Source of the DNA: Mrakia gelida
Taxonomy: Eukaryota > Basidiomycota > Tremellomycetes > Cystofilobasidiales > Mrakiaceae
Assembly (NCBI GenBank): GCA_024345305.1
Contig: BRON01000004.1
Span: forward strand, 1,054,001-1,118,000
DNA length: 64,000 nt
Direction of reading: 5' to 3'
Below the pieces are notes generated by a model, which did no database searches, was not told the origin of the DNA, and worked only from the letters and a program-made list of their open reading frames with translations. Made by a program: the position numbers and the translations under genes. Below are positions 1 to 10,655 of the stretch, piece by piece (position 1 is the first letter of the stretch; each line of letters starts with the position of its first letter).

Positions 1-760
1 GTTCATCGACGCTCAGTCCGCCCAACACACGTTCAAACAGGTTGCAACGCCTCAAGAAAGGTTGCACTCACTCTCGAGCTGAAGGAAGATCAATGAAATC
101 GAGAAGCGACAGAGTCAGCGATGCGTCGCGTCTGGATCTCGCCTCGCTCTCAACAATCCCATCTCACGTACCGAAAACTTGGGAAGCGGGTCCGAAACCA
201 TCAGGAATGGTCATGATCAAGTTCCTGACCTGGAAGAAGGAATCAGCTCGCTGGTCTGTGGAAGTAAAAGGACGAAAACGAGCTCACCTTGGGGGTCTTA
301 TCGAGCGGTTGGAGAGGCTGGCCGTACTTGTTCTTTCCCTGAGCGACGTTGGGAGGTCCGTAGTCCTTCCTCGATCCATCAGATCCCTTGGGGTTCTTGT
401 TGGCCTCGACGAGAGGGTAGAAGGTCGAAAGAGCAGGAGCAGCAGCAGGGCAGGTAGGAGCAGCGCCGGAAGCGGTTGAGGTCGAGGTTCCGTTGACGGC
501 TTGTCGAGCGACGATGCCTCCTGAGGAAGCGTCAGTAGGGATGTAGGATGCCGAAGCGACGGAGGCGAGAGCGAGGAGCTATGAAAAGAAGTCGGGGAAG
601 GGAGGGAGGGAGGAGGAGGAAGGAGGGAGATGGGAGGGAAGGAGACGGAAAAAGATCAGCCCTTCGATTCCCTTTCTTTCCCTCCCCGCTCAAAACCCTA
701 CTAGTCTTTAATTAGGACGGAGATAAGAACACATAAACTCACAGTAGCAGGGAAGATCAT
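1..760 (-). CDS. alkaline phosphatase (partial, 3' part beyond left edge)
   Basis: Exons read on the minus strand are 760-743, 578-288, 229-172 and a 7-base microexon 78-72; the rest lies outside the window. The start ATG at 760 opens a 16-residue signal peptide (MIFPATLLALASVASA), followed by a Ser/Thr/Ala-rich lead. About residue 105 begins VRNLIMTIPDGFGPASQVFA, the first metal-binding motif of the alkaline phosphatase superfamily (usually written N-[VL]-I-[LM]-x-I-x-DG-[MF]-GP). The Asp in this motif is expected to bind zinc; the catalytic Ser lies downstream, off the edge. Fungal members are vacuolar (Pho8-type) or secreted phosphomonoesterases; the signal peptide fits either. The frame is unbroken over all three joins, and the microexon supplies the expected A-R after the motif. 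Phosphate regulation is likely from the family but no site was identified. Confidence 0.8.
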
Positions 761-1505
761 GGCCGCGGAACTATTGAGTTCTCGAAAACTGAGGAGGTCG
801 TGGTTTGAGGAGAGAAGGGAAGCGACGGCGGAAAAACAGGTTCCCTCGAGCTTCCCTGGGCAGAGCGTTCCTCCTGAACGAACGTGTTGTCTGGGCGAAG
901 GATGGCCCTCGTGTAACCCTGCTGCTGAGGGCGGCGAACATCAGCAAATCAATGATGCCGGCCGGAGGAGATGGAGTTGGGTGGAGGATCGAGACGCGTC
1001 GCGGGGAAACGCACGTTCGACGTTTCGCTCGCTGTTGTTTCGAACGGAGGAAAAAAAGAGGAGGAAAGATCTTCAGCTTGTCGCCGGTGTTGTGATAATC
1101 AGGGTGGGTGATGGATCTACCAGACGATGGGAGAGAAATGAGGAGGTCAGCGAGTGAAGAGCTCGATCCGAAACGCAAACTCGCTCGCTATCTCGACGCG
1201 TCGAGGTCGATTTCTCGCCGGAGCTCGATGAGCGTTCCACCTCCCTAGCCTCTGACTTCGAGAGGTAGAGTCCTGAAAACTCACTGCTTCTGATGATCTG
1301 ATCTGAGAGTTCACGTGAGGACGATTGAGTGTCAGGGTCGTGCTGAGGGAATCGAAAGAAAAGATACGAGCAGGACGAGTTCGCTCACCGTCGACGTTTC
1401 GACCTTCAAGCCGCTCCAACTCCTCCTCGTCTGATCCCAGGCACCATACAGGCAGGTTTTCTCAGAAATCAGATGATGAACGTAGACGAAGGCGTATCGA
1501 GATCT
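761..1505. other. intergenic: promoter of the phosphatase and 3' region of DBP8
   Basis: No supported gene. Open frames here are short, overlap on both strands and show no recognisable domain. Two copies of the palindrome GACGCGTC lie at 993-1000 and 1195-1202. Confidence 0.5.
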
Positions 1506-3992
1506 CTAAGCGTTTCGAGCAGCATCCCTCTTCCTCCTCTTCCCCTCGAGAACAGCTCGCGTCTTCTGCTTCTCTCCGAATCCAGCGTCGTGGAGAGACT
1601 GCAACGAAGGTAAGAGGCGAGAGGTATCAGTACGGTGCCCTTCGAATGAACGAGAGAGCGAAGGGGAAAGATGGAGAAGAGACGAGGCTGAAGCCGAACT
1701 AACCATCGCAGCGACTCGCTTCGCCGTCGAGACCTTGTTGAGATCTTCCAGAACGGCAGCTTCGGGAAGTACGAGCTCAGTAAGAGTAGCCTCTGCAAAA
1801 GAGGAAAGCAGCGGTGAACCCGACCGATCAGCGCGAGCAAGCGAAAGTCCGACGACGGACGACGCGACGAAGATGGTCGTAACAACTCACTGATGACCTT
1901 CTCGATCCCACCGACCAGCTCTGTATCCCTCTCGGTAACCATCGTGACAGCCACACCACCTCGTCCAGCCCTAGCAGTCCTACCAACTCGATGCACGTAA
2001 TCCTCAGCCTCCCTCGGGCAATCCCAGTTGACGACCATCGCGACTTCGGGAATATCCAACCCTCGACTCCCCACATCCGTAGCGACCAAGACCGGCACCT
2101 GGCCCGATCTGAAAGCAGCGAGGGAGGCGAGACGTTCCTTTTGGGAGAGGTAGGAGTGAAGAGCGACGGAGGGGATGAGGAGTTCGGTGAGGAGGGAGTG
2201 GATGTGAGCGGTGGTGGCGCATCGAGAGGTGAAGATGATGGTGGATGGAGGCCAAGGAGGAGCCTCGTCTTCGGGAGTGGTCGTTGGTTTGGAGGTTTTG
2301 GATCCGGGACCTGAGCGATCTCGTTTGCGAGAGGAGGAGGAGGATGACGTCGAGGCGGAGGGTTTGGGAAGGTTTGGGTTCGCGCGACGAAGGTGAAGGA
2401 TAGATTTGGGAGGGTTGAGAAGGAGATAGTAGAGGTAGGTTTCTCGGATGTGGGAGGGGATGAAGAGGTAGTGCTGCTTCAGGGTGCTGACGGTGGTGGT
2501 GCTGAAGAAAGACGAGTGAGAGCGAACGCGTCAAAACAGGACGCGACGAGGAGGCGAGAAGGCTGGTCAAAAGGAGCTGCGAGCGGGTAAAAAAGAAGAC
2601 TCACTCCATGAGGACCTTGTGAACGAAGATCTTCTCCTTGCCAGCCCTGGGCTCCTTCTCCTCCAGCGTCCGAATCGCGTCCGACTCCGTCGCCGTGAAG
2701 AGACAAGTCTGTCGATCCACAGGCATCCTCGAGAAGAGGTAGGCGAGATCCGGAGCGAAGGTTGGAGTCAACATCCGATCGGCCTCATCCAGGACCTGAT
2801 AACGAGGGAGGAAGGAAACGACTTGTTCAGCTTCGCAAGAGAACGAGGACGAGAGCCAGAACGATGCGAACTCACGAGCGTCTGAACTCGATCCAAGCCC
2901 CACTCTCCCCCACTGCTCCTCAAGAGATCAACGAGCCTTCCGGGGGTGGCTACGACGACGTGAGGTCGAGCACACATGGCCTGAGCTTGTGCGATGATGT
3001 CCATTCCTCCGACGACGACCGACGTGGTGATGTTGAGAGGAACTCCGAGGATGTGGAACTGCTCAGCGAGCTGGAAGGCGAGCTCTCTGTGACATGTGAA
3101 GACGTGAGCCTTGTTCAGTCTCGGTTGGACAAGGGAGAGGACGGGACTTTGGCGTAAAGGAGAAGAGGAAGACGAGACGCACCTCGTCGGCGTGAGGACG
3201 ACGGCCCAGACTCCGTAGGGATCACGAGCGATCCTTTGGAGGATAGGAAGAGCGAAGGCGAGGGTCTTTCCGGAACCAGTCTGAGCGATTCCAATGCAGT
3301 CTCGACCTGGGAGGGAAGAAGACCAGAAAAGGAGGAGGAGGTGAGCTCGAGCTCGAGCTCACAAAACGAGCTGCAGCGCTGAGAGCAGACTCACCGGCCA
3401 AGATAGCGGGGATGCAACCCTGTTGAATGGGAGTAGGTTTCCTGATCGACATGGCTCCCATGGAGGAGATGAGAGCTGGAGAGCATCCGAGGGATTGGAA
3501 GGTCGAGGAGGGAGTGGGTGCTGGTGCTGGGAGCGTCGAGGTGGAAGGCTCGTCCGAGGTGGCTGTTTCCTCCTCAGTAGCGACAAGTACGGGTTTCGAG
3601 GACGACGCAGCTGCCGATGTCGAAGGAGTAGGGTTGGCGGAAGGGGTGGAGGAGGAGGGAAGAGGTTTGGCGAGTCGAGTCGGAAGTTTGATCCTCGAGG
3701 GAAGGGAGGTGACCTTGATAGGTTCCGCTTGAGGAGAGAGCGACCTCGAAGGGATAGGCCTTCTAGCTCCGAACTGGTCGTCGTCCGAGTCTCGATCCGA
3801 GTGGTAGGAAGAGGAGGAGCTGGCGCTGTCCGAGTCGTCGTCGTCCTCGTCGGAGGAGGTGGAGGAGGGAGGAGGAAGGACCGAGGTCGCTGCTGCTGAC
3901 TTTGAAGAGTTTGCTGAGGTCTTTTGCTTCTTGGAGTTGGATGGGAAGGAAGACTGAGAGAGCTTCTGCTTCTTGGAAGGGACGCTAGGCAT
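1506..3992 (-). CDS. DBP8: ATP-dependent DEAD-box RNA helicase Dbp8 (DDX49-like)
   Basis: Nucleolar RNA helicase of 40S (18S rRNA) maturation. The ATG at 3992 ([13 protein letters not shown]) opens a long basic and Ser-rich disordered N-terminus of about 160 residues; exon 1 ends at 3395. The helicase core is then in order: Q-motif ([11 protein letters not shown]), motif [33 protein letters not shown], motif [10 protein letters not shown], motif III as [17 protein letters not shown] and motif [12 protein letters not shown]. The end of the protein is a basic tail stopping at 1506. The phrases GCIPAIL, GGMD and [14 protein letters not shown] are typical of Dbp8/DDX49 rather than other DEAD-box proteins. 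The insert between motif III and the second RecA domain is longer and Ser-rich compared with human DDX49. At least six introns interrupt it. An in-frame extension to about 4157 exists but lacks an ATG-supported start. Confidence 0.9.
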
Positions 3993-4871
3993 CGTAGGCA
4001 GACTGGGTGAGTGTTGGGAGAAGAAGGAGGAAGGAGCGACGTCGAGCTGAACGAGATTTTGAAGAGGAGGCCCCGCGAGGCTCGAACTGCTCTCTTCCGA
4101 AGAAAATCTTCTCTGACTGAAAGGTATTAACATGGAGATCACTTTTGAGACCAACATCGATCCATATTAGCGAAATTTTCAAATGAAAACATGCCAAAAC
4201 GAAGCGTCGTCAAAGGCAGAAGTCGAGGGAGGAAGGAGAGGTCAAGCTCGCAAGAAGCGCGACGTTCCTCCCTTCCTCGAACCCTCACAACCCTTCCCAG
4301 AGCTTGTGCGCTGATCTAGGACTCTGCCCGTACCTTTATCTATCACCTGAAGGTCCCGCGCAGCTTATCCGTACGCTCAGCTCTGGAACCTCCGTCGCCT
4401 CAGCCCACTCGTCGCGCGCTTGAAGACTCCTTTGAGTCCCGTCTTCTTCCCTCCCTTGCTCTCGCCTTCCTTCGCCAGAACTCGACACTTTGATGAAGTA
4501 TACATCATCGTACAGGGATGACCTCTTTCTCTCAACTTCATTTGATTCCCCTTATCTGCCTCAGGGCTGATCGCTAGCGGTAAACAAGAGAACCGGACGA
4601 ACTCGGCCTCGATGAAGGTGTGCTTTCCCTCTCGTGGTGCTCTCTTTCGCATCCTCCTCCGCTGTCGTGCTCACTTTTAGAGGGAAAAGCACGCCAGGGA
4701 ATCCTACGATGGTGCTTTCTGGCAGATCTGCCTTAACGGGACGGATCTGAAGATTGAATCCCGGAGTGAAAACTGGAACGAGGGATTTCTCCCATTGCTT
4801 CCCTCGACCATCATCACCCCATTCTTCCTTCCCTCTTCTCTTCCCCTCTCCTCGTTACGAGCAGCAACAGG
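3993..4871. other. divergent promoter region between DBP8 and the permease
   Basis: About 880 bases without a supported gene between two divergent starts. It contains several GATA-factor-type motifs, listed separately. A tRNA-like TTCGAGCC string near 4070-4090 (minus strand) does not fold into a tRNA. Confidence 0.5.
4336..4557. promoter_or_regulatory. cluster of GATA-type sites upstream of the Dal5-like permease
   Basis: TTATCTATC (4336-4344), CTTATC (4364-4369) and CTTATCT (4551-4557) read as GATAGATAA, GATAAG and AGATAAG on the other strand. Fungal GATA factors of nitrogen catabolite control bind GATAAG, and Dal5-family permeases are classic targets. The link to this gene is inferred from position only; the start codon is 315-535 bases downstream. 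Confidence 0.35.
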
Positions 4872-7800
4872 ATGACGACCATCTCAGCGGAATTCCCAGC
4901 TCCCATCACAACGACAACCAAGCTGAGCTCTTCTCCCTCTCGCGATGGATCGGGAGCGTCGTCGACCAACGACGAGAAGAAGGACGCCTACGCGAACGTT
5001 TCGGAGGTCGAGGCAGACGAGATCACTCTCAATGACGTTCTGGACGAGGAGGAGCGTAAGAAATTGTGAGTCTCAGCGAGAAGGATGAGGAAGAGGTGCT
5101 AGGCGACCGAAGCTCGCGCCGACGTCGTTCCTTTATCTCTTCGCGACATCGACTGACTGAGCTCTTGCCTCTTCCTTCCAGCTACCAACCCATCGAGTCG
5201 TACGAAGGGTTCCACAGATACGACCCGAGCGCGACCTGGACTCCCGAGGAGGAGAAGAAGATCGTCAACAAAATCGATCTACGAATCATGACTCTCGCCT
5301 GTGGCCTCTTCTTCGCTCTCCAACTCGACCGAGGTCAGTTTTTTTCTACCTTCATGCGACCTAATTTTTGAGCTTCGAAGTACTGTACTAACTTCAGCTC
5401 TCTATCCCCTTCGATCAGGAAACATCGTGAGTTGCAGTGGGACAACTCGTCGCGTTCCAACCGCGTACTGATTCCAATCCTCTTTCGCCTCGTACAGGGA
5501 TCCGCTCTCTCGGATAACATGCTCAAGGACATCCACATTAACACCAACGATTACAACGTGAGTTCATTGCGGTCGCTCTTTCTTGACTCCAGTCGACGAC
5601 CGCCGCGTCTCGCGCTGACTCTACCTCCTCTCTTCTGTCCTCTCGCTCAGAACGGAATGGCCATCTTCTACTGCTGCTTCCTCTTCGCCGAGCTCCCTTC
5701 GCAGGTAAGTTATCTAGAGATGAGACGGATGGGTGATTTCCAAACGAAACGCTGACCCTCCGGTCTTCCCGTCCATCTCCTCCAGCTCATCTCGAAGCGG
5801 ATCGGTGCAGAGAGGATGATTCCTATGCAGGTCTGTGCTTGGTCCATCGTGTGAGTGATCATATCAGTTCCTATCTTCTTCTTCTATTCTCCTCGTCCGC
5901 ACCCTCGCGCGTCTCTCTACGAAGTTGATCAAACTGACGCGTCGACCTCCTCCCGCTCTCGACTGTTCCTTGTCATCTCCGTTATTCATTACCTTCGTTC
6001 TCATCACAGGACTATCTGCCAGTCTTTGATCCACGGAAAAGCTAGCTTCTTCGCCACTCGAGCGTTGTTGGGTCTCTGCGAAGGGTGAGTCCTCTCGTTC
6101 GCCTCACGTTGAACCTCGCGCCGTCGGCGACGAACTGCCGAGTCCTGACTCCCTCCTCTCTCGCTTTTATCCTTGCTCGGTTATGCAGTGGACTCATCCC
6201 AGGTGAGCATCATCGCCGCGTCTTTCTGGTTTCTTATCTAGCTTCAAGCTGATTCTTTCCTCTTCCACGTCTGCTCCCACCCACCTCTTCCCGCCCTCCT
6301 TCAGACACGATCTTATACCTCTCATACTACTACACCACCGCGGAGCTTCCTATCAGGCTTTCCTTCTTCTGGGTAAGCAGTGCTCAGCGAGGTCTCGAGA
6401 GCGATCTCGAACCCCGCGCTGACCTCGATAGTTTTCTTCTTCTGCTCTCCACAGGCCACATTGACCGGAACCAATATCGTACAGGCTTTCGCTGCGTTTG
6501 GTATCCTGCATCTTCGAGGTGTTCGAGGCTGGGAAGGTTGGAGATACCTCTTCGTTATCGAGTGAGTCCGCTTCGACGCGTCCCGAGCCCTGTTCGAACG
6601 AGCGGAACCTGACCTGCTTCCTCTCGCTTTTTCTTTGCGTCGCTCCAGAGGGACGATCACGCTCTCTATCGGACTCTTCGCCGCCGTCTGGTTCCCTGCT
6701 AGCCCTACTCAAACTGCTGGTGGTATCCGAGGGAAGGGCTGGTTCAGCGAGAGGGAAGAAAGTGAGTGTACAACGACGCGTTCTCGACTCGTTCGCTTCG
6801 CTGATCTCCCCTTCCGTCGCCGTCATCATGGTCAACCGAGTCATCAGCGACGACCCTTCCAAAGGACAGATGCACAACCGACAAGCTCTCAGCTGGACTC
6901 AGTTTAAGGCTTGCTTGACGGATGTAAGTTTCTCGACGATTCGTTTCCACGTTGACCGACCCTCACGGAGCTGACCTCCTCCCTTTCCCTTCCTTCTTCA
7001 GTTCGACAACTGGCCTCTTTACCTCATCGGACTCTCGAGCTACCAGCCTTTCGCTCCTCCTGCCTCCTATCTCACTCTGACCCTGAAGAGTGAGTTCCCT
7101 TCCGAGCGTCGTTTAATCTCTTCGACTGTCTCGTCTCGGCGGCTGACCTCTTTCCCTCGTCTCTCGCTTTTCCAGGCTTGGGATTCAACACCTTCAAGAC
7201 AAACCTCTTGGTCATCCCTTCGTCTGTTTTCTGGATTATCAACGTGCGTTCTCCTTTTTCGAATGGGTCGCTCTCGCTTTCGACGCGTCGTCAACTTCGA
7301 TCTGACTCGTCTCTTCGTCATTTATATCGCAGTGCTTCGGTCTTGCGTTCCTTTCTCGACGACTCAAGGAGCGAACCTTTGTCTCTGCTATTGCTCAAGT
7401 GTGAGTTCTATTGGAATCAATCGACGACGAAGGAGACCGTCGAGCTGACCTTCGTCTCGCGTTTGTTTCCTTCAGCTGGGGACTCATCCTCTTGGTCGCT
7501 CTCACCACTCTACCCGAGTCCGCTGGACCTTGGACTCGATACGCTATCATCAGGTGAGTCGAAGAAACAGATCGCGCTCGAAGAAAGCTCGTCGCTGACT
7601 CGCCGTTCCTCGCACTTCACTCTCCAGTCTTCTCGTCTCGTACCCTTACGCTCACCCCATCCTCGTCGCATGGAACTCAACGAACGCCAACTCCGTCCGA
7701 CTGAGAACCGTCTCCGCTTCTCTCTACAACATCTCGTGAGTAGCCGACTCTCTCTTTTCTGTTCCTATTGCGACGAGCGAACGGTAACTCATTGTCTCGT

Positions 7801-8270
7801 TCCTTTTCGACGTGCAGAGTTCAAATCGGTTCTATCGTATCCACTCAGGTCTACCGAGACAACGACAAGCCCTACTACCACAAGGGAAACAAAGGCCTTC
7901 TCGCTACCGTCTGCTACAACTTGGTTCTCTTCGGTGGAGTCAAGGGTGAGTCGATCTCGAACTCGAGCTCGAACGCGGCTGCCCTCTTCTTTCGCTGACT
8001 TCCTCCCTTCATTCCAACCCTCAGCCTACTTCATCTACAGAAACAGACAGAAGAAGGCTCAGTGGAAGGCTCTTACCAAGGACGAGAAGACGCACTACGC
8101 GAAGTGAGTTTCCATCGGTCGTCGTCTTCCGCCTTCCGGACCTGTCTCGTCTCCTCCACCGCGACTCTCGAGCTGGACTAACCTCATCTTTTCCCTTCGG
8201 TCGTCGCTCGCTCAGGTACATCGCTCCCGAAGCTGGGAACAAGAGTCTGCTGTTCGAGTTCAAGCACTAG
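4872..8270 (+). CDS. MFS anion:cation symporter, Dal5/allantoate-permease-like
   Basis: Plasma-membrane transporter of the anion:cation symporter branch of the major facilitator superfamily, which takes up allantoate, nicotinate, vitamins, dipeptides or similar organic anions; the substrate cannot be told here. About 17 exons join in one frame: 4872-5065, 5182-5333, 5419-5426 (8 bases), 5498-5557, 5651-5704, 5786-5850, 6010-6084, 6189-6202 (14 bases), 6305-6372, 6455-6561, then further exons to the TAG at 8268-8270. Family marks: KIDLRIMTLACGLFFALQLD, then LDRGNIGSALSDNM after TM1, a TRALLGLCEGGLIP segment, GWRYLFVIEGTITLSIGL, and SDDPSKGQMHNRQALS in the central loop. The N-terminus is acidic and Ser-rich and should be cytosolic. 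The intron starting at 6772 has no AG at the position homology predicts (see findings). Three GATA-type motifs lie upstream. Confidence 0.9.
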
Positions 8271-8746
8271 ATCTTGTTTAGGATTTTAGAACTTAGACGG
8301 GACGTTCGACTGGACGCGTCGTCGTCGGCTTCGGTCTCTCTCTGTCTCGTTTCCCCTCTTCCAGTTTCGCTACGACTCTTTACGATCTCCTTTACTCTCT
8401 CTGCTTTGGGCTCCAGATCAAGACGAATAAATGGCTCTCTCTTCTCTTCTTGGAAGTCTCGAAAGGGACGCGTCGACCTTCCGACGCTCGCTTCGCTGCC
8501 TTGCCCTGTCCTCCCTTCCCTTATCGCCGATCTCTTGCTGTCGATCAACCCAAAACCTGCCCTCCCGCTCGGCGACACTCTCGACGAGGAGCGCTCCAAA
8601 AAATCAAACGGGCAGGTCAGCGCAATTTGTCGGCCGGAGAGAAAAAGAGGAAGTGGGAAACGGGAAGTCTCTCTCGTCTCATGACGAAACTCGCTTCGCT
8701 TCGACCTTCCTCTGAACCTCAGACGACCACCTTCTCCTCCTTCTCG

Positions 8747-10112
8747 ATGCCTTCCCTCTACCCCATCCTCCTCTCTATAGCCATCATTGGCTCGCTCGGA
8801 GTGGTCTACGAGACTTGTGAGTCCCGTTATCTCGCCCTCCTCCACACGAACTCGTCGCTGAACCAAACACCCACTCCTCCCTCCCTCCCTTCGTTTTCAG
8901 ACTTGGCCGAATCGGTAGAAGACTGGTTCTCTGAGCTCGTCGAACGTCGTCGTGAAGCTCGTCGTTCTCGAGAGCGTAAGATTCGAGTCGAGCAGGGGTT
9001 TGAAGGGAACGGAGGGAACGAGAACGAGGGGAGGAAGAGTTGGGAGAGGGAGAGAGAGTTGGATGAGCTTGTGAGGAGGGAGGGGTTGGCTGGAGGGAAG
9101 GGTCCTTTCGAGGAGGGCGAGAACGAGGAGGAGAGGTTGATGAGGAGGAGCTGGAGTGGGTTCGCTGCTGAAAGCGGCAGTGCTGGAGGAGGATTGCTTC
9201 CAGGAGGGGGAGACCAGGTTCGGAGGAGGACGAACTCCAGATTGGGGAGTCGAGGCGGAAGCGATGATCAGCTCGATGTGAGTCCTACAGTAAAACTTTC
9301 CTCCCTCCTTTCTCGCTCGACTGGAAGCGAAAAGCTGACCTATCTCGTCTTTTTATCGCTAGTTCGGAACGCTCCTCAAACCTCTCCCCAACCCTGGCTC
9401 TGTCGGCACCGCTCCTCCCCAAACCCACGTCCTCTTCACCTACTCCTCCCCTCTTCCAACCCCTTCGGCTCTTCCGCCCCTTCCCCTTCCTCCCCTTCCA
9501 CCAACCACCACCACCATCTCATCTCCTCTTACCAACATCTCCACCTCATCATCGTCGTCGGCATCGTCTTCGTCTTCCTCAGCAAGTCGCAGCAACAACA
9601 GCACAGGCTCGATCCACTTCCCCTCAACCTCCTCCTCCTTCGCTTCCCTCTCCCTCGCCTCCTTTAACGTCAACTCCCCTCTCCCTTCCCCCTCCCTCCT
9701 CGATCGACCCCCGTCAACCCTCGTCTCAACCTCATGGGCACACATCCCTCCGTCCTCGTCTCTCCACCCTCCTAATCCCAACGACGAAGGCGACGACGCT
9801 CGATCCCAGACCCTCACGCTCAGATCAGGCTCGACGGGCTTGCTCGTCAGTGGCAGTGCTCGCGAAGGATCAATCTCCGCCTCAACCAGGAGCTGGGCAG
9901 CAGGATCTGTAGACGCCGAGGAGGGTTGGAGTGCGAGGTCGTCGTTGGACTGGGGAGGAGGAGGGTCGGACGTCGAGAGCGTTTGGAGCGAGGGTGGGTT
10001 TGAGTCTGGTGGGAGTTTGGTGGGGTCGAGTTTGGGGGGAAGGGGAGAGGAGGAAGAGGAGGAGGAGGAGTGGTCGGACGTTGGGAGTGGGAGTGTTGCT
10101 GGGGGTCGTTGA
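8747..10112 (+). CDS. hypothetical membrane-anchored Ser-rich protein
   Basis: Not recognised. The ATG at 8747 begins MPSLYPILLSIAIIGSLGVVYET, a single N-terminal membrane segment or signal anchor. Exon 1 ends just before the GTGAGT near 8819; exon 2 runs to 9277 and exon 3 from 9363 to the stop at 10110-10112, all in one frame. After the anchor comes a charged Arg/Glu-rich stretch (YLAESVEDWFSELVERRREA), then long Ser/Pro/Thr-rich low-complexity sequence and an acidic run of about ten Glu near the end. An upstream in-frame ATG near 8681 could add 22 residues (MTKLASLRPSSE...), but the nearer ATG puts the hydrophobic segment at the N-terminus. No enzyme motif is visible. Confidence 0.6.
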
Positions 10113-10655
10113 TCGATCTCGCGCGGTTGTCGTTTCCTGCTTTCTTTGTACACTCACATACACGCACACGGATACCCTTTCTTTACCTTTCGAATGTCTC
10201 TCTCACTTTGTTGCTTTGTCTCCACCTTTGGCCTCCCCGAACTCTGTAGCATCATCCACCTCTTCTTGATCAAGGCTTCGTCTCTCGTTTCGACTGACTC
10301 GTCGCGTCGTCGCAAGCTCAGCGTGCTCGCTCGCTTCGTCCCTTCGTTCCCGACACCGCTCGAAGCTCAGCCAGACTTCCGTCTTTCTCTGTACCCTGTA
10401 GGTGGGTCTCGCGAACGAGGGGCAAACCAGCAGGCGGAGACGAGACGCGCGCGTCGACCACGTTCCTTTCGACCACTTCCCTCGCGTCTCGAGATAAGCA
10501 AGGAAGAAGACATCAAGCCTATCAGAGATGGATTATCAAGAGATCAAGAGAGAAGGTATAGTAAGTAGTCTAAGGCAAGCGAGCAAAAGAAGGAAAGAAA
10601 GAACGAAACCAATCAAAGAACAAATCGAAACAAACCCTCGACGCGTCTCTCCCAA
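10113..10655. other. convergent 3' region, no gene seen
   Basis: Lies between the stops of the Ser-rich protein gene (+) and the vWA gene (-). Open frames here have no recognisable product. One GACGCGTC palindrome sits just beyond the vWA stop. Confidence 0.45.

Noticed and set aside
4065..4100. tRNA-like TTCGAGCC string on the minus strand
   Set aside because: The flanks do not pair as a T-stem and no D-arm or anticodon arm is present.
3993..4157. N-terminal extension of DBP8
   Set aside because: The extension has no ATG support and the [10 protein letters not shown] start gives the expected basic N-terminus.
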